Shown here one piece after another: positions 49,017-57,264 of a stretch of DNA of 64,000 nucleotides. This stretch comes from Microlunatus elymi (GTDB taxonomy: Bacteria > Actinomycetota > Actinomycetes > Propionibacteriales > Propionibacteriaceae), in contig NZ_CP041692.1 of NCBI RefSeq assembly GCF_007362775.1, positions 124,001 to 188,000 on the forward strand. Reading direction: 5' to 3'. The notes under the pieces are model-generated. The model made no database searches and was not told the origin of the DNA. It saw only the letters and a program-made list of their open reading frames with translations. How positions within the stretch are numbered: the first letter of the stretch is position 1; each line of letters opens with the position of its first letter. A program made the position numbers and the translations under genes.

Positions 49017-51104
49017 CTACTTCCAGGTGGCGTACTGCAGCTGGAACAGACCGCTCCACGACCAGGGGTTGGGCTGGATTCCGGTGAGTCCAGGCTGGGT
49101 CAGGTAGAACGTCTTCTGGAAGTAGAGCGGCATTCCGTAGCCGTTGTTCAGCACGTAGTTGTCAATGTTCGCGCTCAGCTGGTTCGCCGTGTCCTGGTCA
49201 ATTGCGGCGTTGAGCTCGGCGTTCCACATGATGGCGTCGTGAACCTCCTGCGGCATGTTCTTGTCATCCCAGACCTGGCCGTTCAGGCCGACATTGGCGC
49301 CGCCGTTGCCTGCACTCCAGTCCCCGACGAACTTCCATGCCGACACCCATGCGTCGTGCTTGTCCGCTGCACTCTTGGCCTGCTCCCACGCCTTGGTGTA
49401 GTTGTCCCATTGGTCCTGGTTGGTCGCCGCACCAGGGATGACGAGAACCTTCTGATAATCGGCCGGCTGCTGCTTGTTCCACTTGTCCAGGTAGGCGATG
49501 TCGGCCTTGGCGGCGTCGTCGAGCTTCTTCCAATCTGCCTCCGTCGTCCCCGCAGTCTTGTCATCGGGGTTTCCGAGCTGCTTGACGTCGTTGGGGTCGT
49601 ACTTGGGGAGGTAGTAGTTCGCGATGTGCTGGCGATAGGACACGGGCCCCTGTGAACCGGAAAAGATGATCTCCTGATTGGCCTGGATCGGCAGACTGGT
49701 GAAATCGCTCCAGTTCGGAGTACCGCCGCCGATCACATAACCGGGATGGATGTCTGGGTTGATTCCGCCCCAGGTGATGTTTCCGTAGAGCGTCGATGCC
49801 TCCGGCACGATCTTGGTCGTGATGCCCAGGCCCTCTTTGAGCTCCTGTTGGATGGCCTCGGCCACCGGGATGCTGTTGGGATTGTCGGCGGCCGTCTGGG
49901 TATAGATGTAGAGCGTGGGCATTCCCTTGCCACCGGGATATCCGGCCTCAGTCAGCAACTGCTTCGCCTTCGCCGTGTCGTACGGAAGGGGATGCTGCAG
50001 CGAGAAGGTCGGCCAGCCGGGGAAGCCGAACGCCGACGTGACGCCACCCATGCCGTTGAGGACGTTCTGCACGATCGGTTGGCGGTTCAGGGTCATAGCG
50101 ACGGCCTGACGCACCTTGATGTCGTCCAGCGGTGAGGCCTCGGTCGACTTGTCCCACTGGAGATAGCTGACCAGATTGTCGGCCTGCGACTTCAGGTTGG
50201 CCTTCAGATTGGGGTGAGTTTGAACGTACTTGTAGTCCGACGGCTGGGTGATGACCGCGGCACTCAGTTTCTTGGCCAGGAAATCCTCAACCGGGACGTT
50301 CGGCGTCGGGATGACGTTGATCGTCTTGATGTTGCCGACGTTCGTCTGGTTCGGTGCGCCGACATACTCGGGATTGCGGACCAGGGTGACCTTGCCGTTG
50401 GGCACAAACGATTTCACGACGTAGGGCCCGTTGCCGACAAAGTAGTCCGGCATGAACCACTTGCTCGGGTGTGCGTCGACCGATGGGCCGTACAGCGGCA
50501 TCGATCCGGTGATGGCCATCGCGCCGAGGATGTTGTGCGGTGAGGTCAGGGTGAGCTTGATTTCGTAGGGGTTGACCACCTTGACGCCGACATCTTTGGC
50601 GGGAACGCCCCCGGCGTGGTAGCTGTAGGCGTTGTTGACGTACGTCATCACGCTCGCCCACATAGCGTCGCTGCTGTTCTTGGGCGAAGCCGTCCGCATC
50701 CAGGAGTAGTAGAAGTCCTGGGCCGTCACCGGCTTCCCGTTCGACCACTTGGCGTCATGGCGCAGAAAGAAGGTCCACACCTTTCCGCCCTCGGAGGTCT
50801 TGTAGTGGGTGGCGACTTTGGGGACGATCTTGCCGTCCGGCCCGTACCCGTACAGTCCCTCCATGACTGTGCCCTGATCGATCAGGATCTGCGCGCCCCA
50901 TTGAGACGGATCGAGGGTCGAGACTGCATTTCCGGTCTGACCGACCCCGATCGTGATCTCGGACGGCGCGGCCGCCTTGCCTCCGACCTGGTTGGAGCCA
51001 TTGGCGCCGGATGTAGCTCCGCCGCCGGATGAGCAGGCTGCAGCAACCATGACGCTGAGTGATGCGACCGCCACCAGAAGGGCTGAACGTTTTCCTCTGT
51101 TCAT
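49017..51104 (-). CDS. Family 5 solute-binding lipoprotein (large)
   Basis: The product has 695 residues from the ATG at 51104. The signal peptide MNRGKRSALLVAVASLSVMV ends in a lipobox AAAC with Cys24, then a Ser/Gly linker. SBP_bac_5 features follow: WTFFLRHDAKWSNGKPVTAQ near residue 105, DDIKVRQAVAMTLNRQPIVQ and GYPGGKGMPTLYIYTQTAAD. At about 695 residues it is some 100-150 longer than typical DppA/OppA. The extra material near 480-590 (YDPNDVKQLGNPDDKTAGTT, DAAKADIAYLDKWNKQQPAD) is mostly helical and charged. Cluster partners (SGNH esterase, ROK regulator) hint at an acetylated oligosaccharide rather than a peptide. Confidence 0.9.
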   Translation of the reverse strand: MNRGKRSALLVAVASLSVMVAAACSSGGGATSGANGSNQVGGKAAAPSEITIGVGQTGNAVSTLDPSQWGAQILIDQGTVMEGLYGYGPDGKIVPKVATHYKTSEGGKVWTFFLRHDAKWSNGKPVTAQDFYYSWMRTASPKNSSDAMWASVMTYVNNAYSYHAGGVPAKDVGVKVVNPYEIKLTLTSPHNILGAMAITGSMPLYGPSVDAHPSKWFMPDYFVGNGPYVVKSFVPNGKVTLVRNPEYVGAPNQTNVGNIKTINVIPTPNVPVEDFLAKKLSAAVITQPSDYKYVQTHPNLKANLKSQADNLVSYLQWDKSTEASPLDDIKVRQAVAMTLNRQPIVQNVLNGMGGVTSAFGFPGWPTFSLQHPLPYDTAKAKQLLTEAGYPGGKGMPTLYIYTQTAADNPNSIPVAEAIQQELKEGLGITTKIVPEASTLYGNITWGGINPDIHPGYVIGGGTPNWSDFTSLPIQANQEIIFSGSQGPVSYRQHIANYYLPKYDPNDVKQLGNPDDKTAGTTEADWKKLDDAAKADIAYLDKWNKQQPADYQKVLVIPGAATNQDQWDNYTKAWEQAKSAADKHDAWVSAWKFVGDWSAGNGGANVGLNGQVWDDKNMPQEVHDAIMWNAELNAAIDQDTANQLSANIDNYVLNNGYGMPLYFQKTFYLTQPGLTGIQPNPWSWSGLFQLQYATWK

Positions 51105-51440
51105 TCCTGTCGAACCTTTCTGCGGACCCGGGTGCCGACGGCCACCGTGGCCGGGCCCCTTCCAGTTGACCGCCGGTTGAGATACCGGCGGTCCGCGCTT
51201 AGCGCTTCCGCTGAAGGCCGTCGACGGTGACGAGCCGAACACCAAAGAATTTGGGAACCAACCGACGAAAGAACTCTGTACGTGGAGCCATCGGTGGCCG
51301 CGACACGGCTGAATCGGAATGCTGCGCAGCGTTCCGCCGTGCTTTGTGGCCGCCAACAGGCTGACCCGGCGTCGCGCCCTCACAGGAGAGAGTGTCGCCA
51401 CATCGAGACACTTCGTTCACTAGCTGAATAAACTTCGGGT

Positions 51441-51470
51441 AGTCTGCCCGAGCGTCGCCAACGTTGTCAA
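51441..51470 (-). promoter_or_regulatory. Tentative promoter of the Dpp-type operon
   Basis: On the minus strand TTGACA (51465-51470) is followed after 18 bases by CAGACT (51441-51446). The -35 is perfect and the -10 keeps the important A and T. It would give a leader of about 330 bases before the binding-protein start. Confidence 0.3.
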
Positions 51471-51505
51471 CGGTCAAGTCGGAGACATTCTGCGAAGGCG
51501 GCTCA

Positions 51506-51521
51506 AGCCTGAGTTCAGGCT
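51506..51521. promoter_or_regulatory. Palindrome AGCCTGA-GT-TCAGGCT, probable ROK operator
   Basis: Perfect 7-bp arms around GT lie 62 bp upstream of the ROK gene and 36 bp behind the tentative promoter of the importer operon. It is the best operator candidate for the ROK regulator in this gap. Confidence 0.45.
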
Positions 51522-51582
51522 GAGGGAAGGGCCGTGCAGGCTGCAGATCGAGCCAGTAACCGAAGAGCTTGGAGGTCGGCCG

Positions 51583-52752
51583 GTGCAGCGATCCACGCAA
51601 GTACTCGACCATGCCGTGCTCGAACTGGCGCGGCGGCGGGGCGCCGTTACTCGCCCTGAACTGGCCCTCGACCTGGGCGTGACCGCGGCGACGATTACCA
51701 ACGTGGTCAAACGGCTGCTCGGCGATCAGCTGCTGGTCGAGTCCGGGCATCTTGCTTCCACCGGCGGCAAGCCTCGCTCGTTGCTGCGACTCAATCCCAC
51801 TTCGCGCTACTCGCTAGGCGTCAGCTTCGGGCCCGGTCGGCTCATCGTCGCGCTCACCGACTTCACCGGCGCAGCAGTCGGTCGGGCGGCGTTCCCGATG
51901 CAGGCGGTCGGCCGTGCCGCGGATCTTCGGCGTGGCCTGAGCGACCGGCTGGACGACATCCTGAAGAGCTTCGACGTCAGCCATCAGTCGCTGGCGGGCA
52001 TCGGAGTGGCCGACCCGGTCGGAGCCGGCACCCCGTGGCTCGACGGCGAGGACGGTGCTCTGAGCGTCAGCGAACCCGCGATCGAGCAAGTTCGGCGCGA
52101 CACTGGCCTACCCGTGGTCGTGGGAGACGAGGCAAGCTGCGCCGCGCTTGCCGAACTATGGAACGGCTCGCCGGTTGAGGTGGGCGCCAATTTCGCCACC
52201 CTCTACATGTCGACACAGATCACTGCGGGCCTGGTGCTGAACGGCCGAATCCACCAGGTGACGCCGCGAGGCAGCCTCGGGCATGTGTCCATCGACCGCA
52301 ACGGAGCACCCTGCCCATGCGGAGCCCGCGGGTGTATCGACGTGTTGGCCTCGCCGGCAGCGGTCGTCGAACATGTGTTGACGAATGCGCCGCATGCACG
52401 CCGGCTCGGTCTGCTGGGCGCGCCGACGACTCGGGCGGTCGACTTCGCCCAGATCGGACGTGCAGCCGTACAGGGTGACAAGACCTGCAGTGCGGCCATC
52501 CACGATTCTGCCGAGGCGCTCGCGGTCGGCGTCGCCAACCTGGTCGTGATGCTCGACGTGCAGCGGGTCTTCCTGGCCGGGCCTGGATTCGCCGACGCCG
52601 GCAGCATCTATGAGCAGGTGATCAACGACGGGTTGGCGCGAGTGCACCGCACGGGCACCCGGCCGGTGCGGGTCACACTTTCTCGACTCGATCTTGGCTC
52701 GGCCGCAATCGGGGCGGCGTCGCTGGTCCTTCAGTCGCGTGCGTTGCGGTAA
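51583..52752 (+). CDS. ROK-family transcriptional regulator (NagC/XylR-like)
   Basis: The product has 389 residues from the GTG at 51583, with GGAGG seven bases upstream. A winged helix (VTRPELALDLGVTAATITNV) precedes the ROK sugar-kinase fold (VGVADPVGAGTPWLDGE and similar). The zinc-binding ROK motif is present as CPCGARGCID (residues about 245-254), where the usual final Glu is Asp. The kinase catalytic Asp region is changed (IGVADPVG), so it is a sensor, not a kinase. It is divergent from the Dpp-type operon and should control it in response to a sugar or sugar phosphate. Confidence 0.9.
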   Translation: MQRSTQVLDHAVLELARRRGAVTRPELALDLGVTAATITNVVKRLLGDQLLVESGHLASTGGKPRSLLRLNPTSRYSLGVSFGPGRLIVALTDFTGAAVGRAAFPMQAVGRAADLRRGLSDRLDDILKSFDVSHQSLAGIGVADPVGAGTPWLDGEDGALSVSEPAIEQVRRDTGLPVVVGDEASCAALAELWNGSPVEVGANFATLYMSTQITAGLVLNGRIHQVTPRGSLGHVSIDRNGAPCPCGARGCIDVLASPAAVVEHVLTNAPHARRLGLLGAPTTRAVDFAQIGRAAVQGDKTCSAAIHDSAEALAVGVANLVVMLDVQRVFLAGPGFADAGSIYEQVINDGLARVHRTGTRPVRVTLSRLDLGSAAIGAASLVLQSRALR

Positions 52753-52880
52753 GGCTCCACACCGACTTATTTCAGCAGCTTGATTTAGCACACGGGCCGT
52801 CTTCACGGTCGGCACCGGCGACCGGCCATCTGAGTCGCAGGATGCAGATCCACACTCGGGCCGCACGCCAGGAGGAGAAG

Positions 52881-52976
52881 TTGATCAAGGTCCCGATCAC
52901 GGCCGACCTGCTGCACGGTGTTGTTGAGCTGGAACAGACCGCCCGAGGGCTGCGGCCGAGCTGGGAAAGCGGGTAA
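52881..52976 (+). pseudogene. Truncated duplicate of the SGNH esterase N-terminus
   Basis: TTG at 52881 follows AGGAGG by five bases and opens LIKVPITADLLHGVVELEQT, the same residues as the intact SGNH gene at 41362 onward. Over about 60 bp the DNA differs at only three positions; similarity fades after ARGLRPSW and a TAA follows at 52974-52976. Only 31 codons remain of about 390. A complete paralog evidently stood here and lost everything beyond its start, exactly where the palindrome begins. Confidence 0.8.
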
Positions 52977-53040
52977 AACGTAGGAGCAGTCGGCCGGAAA
53001 CCCTTGAAAACATGGGGTTCCGGCCGACTGCTCCTACGTT
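52977..53040. repeat. Inverted repeat with 27-bp arms
   Basis: The left arm 52977-53003 begins AACGTAGGAGCAGTCGGCCG and pairs with 53014-53040 over 27 positions with one mismatch, leaving the loop TTGAAAACAT. It starts one base after the stop of the SGNH remnant and ends 24 bp before the convergent ABC gene. It could serve as a bidirectional terminator or be a palindromic mobile element. Confidence 0.8.
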
Positions 53041-53064
53041 CTTACCGCCGAGCCCGGCAACCGG

Positions 53065-54939
53065 TCAGGCCAGGGACTCCTCCCAGGCCTCGTACAGGGC
53101 GGCGTAGCGGCCGCCTTCGGCGTGCATCAACTCGGCCGGGCTGCCGTCCTCCAGGATCCGTCCGTGCTCGAGGACGAGCACCCGGTCGGCGATCTCGACG
53201 GTGCTCAACCGATGGGCGATGATCACCGCGGTCCGGCTGGCCAGGATCGTCTGCAACGCCTGCTGCACCAGCCGTTCGCTCGGGATGTCCAGGCTCGACG
53301 TGGCCTCGTCCAAGATCAACACCGCCGGATCGGCGAGGAAGGCCCGGGCGAAGGCAACCAGCTGTCGCTGACCGGCGGACAGCCGGCCGCCCCGCTTCTC
53401 CACGTCGGTGTCGTAGCCCTTCGGCAGCGCGCTGATGAATTCGTGCGCGCCGACCGCCTTCGCCGCCTCGATCACCTGCTCCCGGCTCGCGCTGGGCCTG
53501 CCGAAGAGAATGTTGTCGGCGACCGTCCCGTCGAACATGAAGTTCTCCTGGGTCACCATCACCACGTTGCGGCGCAGGTCCTCGTCACTCAGCTCACGAA
53601 GATCGACGCCATCCAGGGTGATCCGGCCGCCGGTCGGGTCGTAGAAGCGGGAGATCATCTTCGCGATCGTGGTCTTGCCCGCGCCGGTGGTGCCGACCAG
53701 CGCAACCGTCTGTCCGGCCGGGATCGTCAGATCAAGATCAGGAAGCACCGGTCGATCGTCGACGTAGCTGAAGTCGACGTTCTCGAACTGCACCCGGCCA
53801 GCGGCCCGATCCATCGGCACCGGCTCGCTCGGATCGACCACCTCCGGATCCTGCTCCAGCACCCCGGACAGCTTCTCCAGCGCAGCCGACGCGGACTGGA
53901 AGAGGTTGTAGAACTGGCTGATGTCCTGCATCGGATCGAAGAACATCCGCAGGTACAGCAGGAACGCGGTCAGCACGCCGATGGTCAGATCGCCTTCCAT
54001 CGCCCGCCAGCCGCCGTACAGCACGACGATGCCGATGGTGATGTTGCCGATCAGCTTGACGCCCGGCATGAACAGCGCGACCAGCCGGAAGGCCTTGGTG
54101 TTGATGTCGCGGTATTCGCCGGCCAGATCCTCGAAGATCTCCGAGTTCCGCGGCTCCCGACGGTAGGCCTGCACCGCCCGGATGCCGGTCATCGTCTCCA
54201 CGAACTGCACGATCACCATCGCCGAGAACTCCCGCACCCTGCGGTACGTCTTGGACGAGTTCACCGAGAACCAGCGCACCAGCAGCATCAGGATCGGGAA
54301 GCTCAGCAGGCAGATGATGCCGAGCTTGGTGTCCAAGGTGATCAACATGATGCCGACACCGACCAGGGTCAGTACGGCCCGGATCAGGCTGTCGAAGCCA
54401 CCGTTCAGCATCTCCTGAATGGCTTCCACATCGCTGGTCAGCCGGGACACCACCCGGCCGGAGGTGTATCGATCATGGAATTTCACGTCCAGCTTCTGGA
54501 AGTGCTTGAACACTCGGCGGCGTACCTCGAGCAGCACGTCCTGACCGACCTTGCCCGAGGTCCGCTGGAAGATCACCCGGGTGACCGCCTGGATCGCGGT
54601 GATGATCAACATCGCGATCACGATCTCGATCAGCACCGTGGCAGCGCCGTGATGCATGATCGGCGGCACACCCTTGTCGATGCCCAGGCTGACCAGGTAC
54701 GGGATCGCCAGCCGGGCCGCGTTCTCGATCACCACCACGATGATCATGAACACCACGGTCAGTTTGTGCGGTGCGAGCAGGTCGCCGAGCAGCCGCCGGC
54801 TGCGCTGTTTGAGGAAGACGCTGCCCTTGGCACTCAGCTCCGCCGAGTCCTCGGCGCCGACGCCGCGCCATTGCTGCAGGTTGTCCTCGGGCCGGCTCTG
54901 CTCGGATTCGGTAGGTCGGGTTTCGACCTGAGTGCTCAT
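53065..54939 (-). CDS. ABC exporter, fused membrane-ATPase subunit (second of pair)
   Basis: The product has 624 residues. Six transmembrane helices occupy residues about 50-350 (LTVFMIIVVVIENAARLAIP begins the first). The ATPase domain has Walker A GTTGAGKTT near 415, a Q-loop in VTQENFMF, signature LSAGQRQLVAFARAF (LSAGQ instead of LSGGQ) and Walker B VLILDEATSSLD with the catalytic Glu, then HRLSTVE. It overlaps the partner gene by 4 bp (ATGA). Together they make a type IV heterodimeric exporter for lipids, peptides or drugs. The altered signature faces the partner's Walker site. Confidence 0.92.
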   Translation of the reverse strand: MSTQVETRPTESEQSRPEDNLQQWRGVGAEDSAELSAKGSVFLKQRSRRLLGDLLAPHKLTVVFMIIVVVIENAARLAIPYLVSLGIDKGVPPIMHHGAATVLIEIVIAMLIITAIQAVTRVIFQRTSGKVGQDVLLEVRRRVFKHFQKLDVKFHDRYTSGRVVSRLTSDVEAIQEMLNGGFDSLIRAVLTLVGVGIMLITLDTKLGIICLLSFPILMLLVRWFSVNSSKTYRRVREFSAMVIVQFVETMTGIRAVQAYRREPRNSEIFEDLAGEYRDINTKAFRLVALFMPGVKLIGNITIGIVVLYGGWRAMEGDLTIGVLTAFLLYLRMFFDPMQDISQFYNLFQSASAALEKLSGVLEQDPEVVDPSEPVPMDRAAGRVQFENVDFSYVDDRPVLPDLDLTIPAGQTVALVGTTGAGKTTIAKMISRFYDPTGGRITLDGVDLRELSDEDLRRNVVMVTQENFMFDGTVADNILFGRPSASREQVIEAAKAVGAHEFISALPKGYDTDVEKRGGRLSAGQRQLVAFARAFLADPAVLILDEATSSLDIPSERLVQQALQTILASRTAVIIAHRLSTVEIADRVLVLEHGRILEDGSPAELMHAEGGRYAALYEAWEESLA

Positions 54940-56876
54940 CGGTGCGCCCCCTCCTCCAGCAAATCGAATTCGTCCTGCGGATTGAAGTCCGCACTCAGCA
55001 GCTCGCGATACTCCGGCACGGTGTCCAGCAGCTCGGTGTGCGAACCGACGTGGGTGATGGTGCCGCCGGACAGCATCGCCACCCGATCGGCCAGCAGCAC
55101 GGTGGATGCGCGGTGCGCGACCACGATCCCGGTGACCCCGACCAGCACCCGCTTGAGTGCCTGTTCGACCAGCGCCTCGGTGTGGATGTCGAGCGCGGAC
55201 AGGGTGTCGTCGAGAACCAGCACCGACGGCTTGGCCAGTACGGCGCGGGCCAGCGCCAGCCGCTGCCGCTGACCACCGGACAGGCTCATCCCCTGCTCAC
55301 CGATCCGGGTGTCCAGGCCCCAGGGCAGGTCGTAGACGAAGTGCGCCTGGGCGACGTCGATCGCCTCGTCGATTTCGTCCTCGGTCGCGTTCGGCCGGCC
55401 GAGCGTCAGGTTCTCCCGCGCCGACATCGAGAACAGGGTCGGATCCTCGAAGGCGGTCGCGACGACCTGCCGCAGCTCGGTCAGCTTGAGCTGCCGGATG
55501 TCGGTGCCGTCGATGGTGATCCGGCCCTCGGTGACGTCGTACAGCCGTGCGACCAGGCTGGTCAGGATGGACTTGCCGGCACCGGTGGCGCCGACCAGCG
55601 CCACCGTCTCACCCGGCGCGATGTCCAGACTCAGACCGGACAACACCGGGGTGTCCGAATCGGGGAAGGTGAAGCCCGCCCCGTCCAGTTGCAGGTGTCC
55701 GCGGACCGGCTGAGACAGTTCGGCCGGGCCGTCGGTGATCGTGTTCTCGGTGTCGAAGATGTCGGCCAGCCGATCGGAGGCGGTCATCGACTCCTGCGCC
55801 TGGGAGATCTGCATGCCCAGCATCGAGATCGGGCCGACCAGCGAGGTCATCAGGGTGGTGAACGCGACCAGGGTGCCCAGGGTCAGCTTGTCCTGGCCGG
55901 CGGCGACCGCGCCGAGCGCCAGCACGACGATCAGCGTCGCGTTCGGAATCACCTCCAGGAAGGTCCAGAAGTTGGACTGCAGCCGGACCTTCTTCAGCGA
56001 GGTGTCGTACAGCTTGACGCTGCGCGCGTCGAACTTGTCGAACATGTACGCCGACCGGCCGAACGACTTGATCACCCGCAGTCCGTGCGCACCCTCCTCG
56101 ATGGTGGAGGCGACGTCACCGGTCTCGTCCTGGATCTTGCGGGACAGCCGGACGTACTCCCGGGTCACCCGCAGGCAGACCGCGACGATCGGCACGATCG
56201 AGACCAGCACCACCACGCCCAGCGGCCAGTAGAGGTTGATCAAGATCAGCGTGACCACGGCGATCTGCAGCGTGTTCAGGATCAGGAACAGCAGACCGAA
56301 GCCGAGGAACCGGCGGATGGTGGACAGGTCGCTCATCATCCGCGACAGCAACTGGCCGGACTCCCAGCGATCGTGGAAGGCCATCGGCAGTCGCTGCAGC
56401 TTGGCATACAGGTCGATCCGTATGTCGTACTCGACGCCCAGGGTGGCCTTGGCCACGGTCCAGCGACGGCCGAAGATCAGGATCGCCTCGACGATGCCGA
56501 GGCCGATCGCGAACAAGCCCAGGGCCCACAACCCCTTGTTGTCCTTGTGGGCGACCGGGCCGTCGATCACCGCCCGGGTGACCAAGGGGACCACGATGGT
56601 CGCGCCGACGCTGAGCCCGCCGAAGACGAACATCGCGATGAACCGCGGCAGGTACGGCAGCATGTAGCTGCGCAGCCGCCACAGTGAGGTGTACGAGTGC
56701 CGCTTCGGGTTGCCGTCCTTGTCGTACTTCACCGGCGGCGGCGGCAGGATGGCCGCCGGTCGATCCAGGGCAGTCGCGGTGGGGCCGGCGGCCAGGCCCT
56801 GCCGTGTCTTGGTAGCTGTTGGTTCGTCCTTGCTCTGTGACGTCCGAGACGTCGGTGCCGATAAATCGGCGGACAT
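54936..56876 (-). CDS. ABC exporter, fused membrane-ATPase subunit (first of pair)
   Basis: The product has 646 residues with an extended cytoplasmic N-terminus of about 70 residues, then six helices (MFVFGGLSVGATIVVPLVTR in the first). Walker A is GATGAGKSI near 437, signature MSLSGGQRQRLALARAV, Walker B SVLVLDDTLSALD, with Asp where the catalytic Glu is expected, and HRASTV. So this subunit has a degenerate Walker B and a canonical signature, while its partner has the reverse. This matches asymmetric heterodimeric exporters with one active site (BmrCD, TM287/288 type). Confidence 0.92.
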   Translation of the reverse strand: MSADLSAPTSRTSQSKDEPTATKTRQGLAAGPTATALDRPAAILPPPPVKYDKDGNPKRHSYTSLWRLRSYMLPYLPRFIAMFVFGGLSVGATIVVPLVTRAVIDGPVAHKDNKGLWALGLFAIGLGIVEAILIFGRRWTVAKATLGVEYDIRIDLYAKLQRLPMAFHDRWESGQLLSRMMSDLSTIRRFLGFGLLFLILNTLQIAVVTLILINLYWPLGVVVLVSIVPIVAVCLRVTREYVRLSRKIQDETGDVASTIEEGAHGLRVIKSFGRSAYMFDKFDARSVKLYDTSLKKVRLQSNFWTFLEVIPNATLIVVLALGAVAAGQDKLTLGTLVAFTTLMTSLVGPISMLGMQISQAQESMTASDRLADIFDTENTITDGPAELSQPVRGHLQLDGAGFTFPDSDTPVLSGLSLDIAPGETVALVGATGAGKSILTSLVARLYDVTEGRITIDGTDIRQLKLTELRQVVATAFEDPTLFSMSARENLTLGRPNATEDEIDEAIDVAQAHFVYDLPWGLDTRIGEQGMSLSGGQRQRLALARAVLAKPSVLVLDDTLSALDIHTEALVEQALKRVLVGVTGIVVAHRASTVLLADRVAMLSGGTITHVGSHTELLDTVPEYRELLSADFNPQDEFDLLEEGAHR

Positions 56877-57264
56877 GGGGCATACCTCAATAGCTCGGTG
56901 GCGGAGAGCACGAGCGCAGCGTGCTCCTTCTTGCGTGCAGGTTCACTGACAACTCAGCCCCTGCGCGTGCCCACAGATCGAGTCAGCGGATCGAGCCCCG
57001 ACGATGGGGCGGGAAGTCGCCGGACGAGGTACGGACCCCACGGCAGGGGCGGCTGAGCTTGACCAGTCTGCAAGCTCAACTTCGGTTGAGGTCAACTGGA
57101 ATCCTGCAAGCCATGGCGCGGAGATTTTCTTCGCAGCCGAGGCATCACTCTATCGGAGTTCACCCGATCCGCATCGATCGATTAACCGGCAGTCTCACCT
57201 GTCGTACGTTTCCGTTGATGTTTCGCGTTGCTAACCAAGTCCGGTTGCCGGCGGGCAGTGTCGG
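56877..57264. other. Intergenic region upstream of the ABC exporter
   Basis: This 388-bp region lies between the exporter start and the sulfatase stop (both minus). It includes a UUCG-capped hairpin CTCAAC-TTCG-GTTGAG at 57075-57090, which could terminate the sulfatase transcript, with a nearby TTGACC on the minus strand (57089-57094) as a possible -35 for the exporter. No gene was found. Confidence 0.45.
57075..57090. terminator. UUCG-loop hairpin
   Basis: CTCAAC and GTTGAG pair perfectly around TTCG, an exceptionally stable RNA tetraloop. It lies about 175 bp past the sulfatase stop and 199 bp before the exporter start. Terminator or leader element, not distinguishable by eye. Confidence 0.4.

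Larger units (their letters stand above)
51105..51582. other. Intergenic region between importer operon and ROK gene
   Basis: This 478-bp divergent gap holds a tentative minus-strand promoter (51441-51470) and a 16-bp palindrome (51506-51521) near the ROK start. The part from 51180 to 51400 would be a long leader for the binding-protein mRNA; I see no known riboswitch or small gene there. Confidence 0.5.
52753..53064. other. Intergenic region with SGNH remnant and long palindrome
   Basis: This 312-bp gap between convergent genes contains about 120 bp without recognisable content, then a truncated 5' copy of the SGNH esterase gene (52881-52976), then a 64-bp palindrome (52977-53040) that ends 24 bp before the ABC exporter stop. 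Confidence 0.7.

Noticed and set aside
53122-55272. 716-residue plus-strand open frame opposite the ABC exporter
   Set aside because: Antisense shadow; His/Gln/Asp-rich with no recognisable fold, while the minus strand has full ABC motifs.
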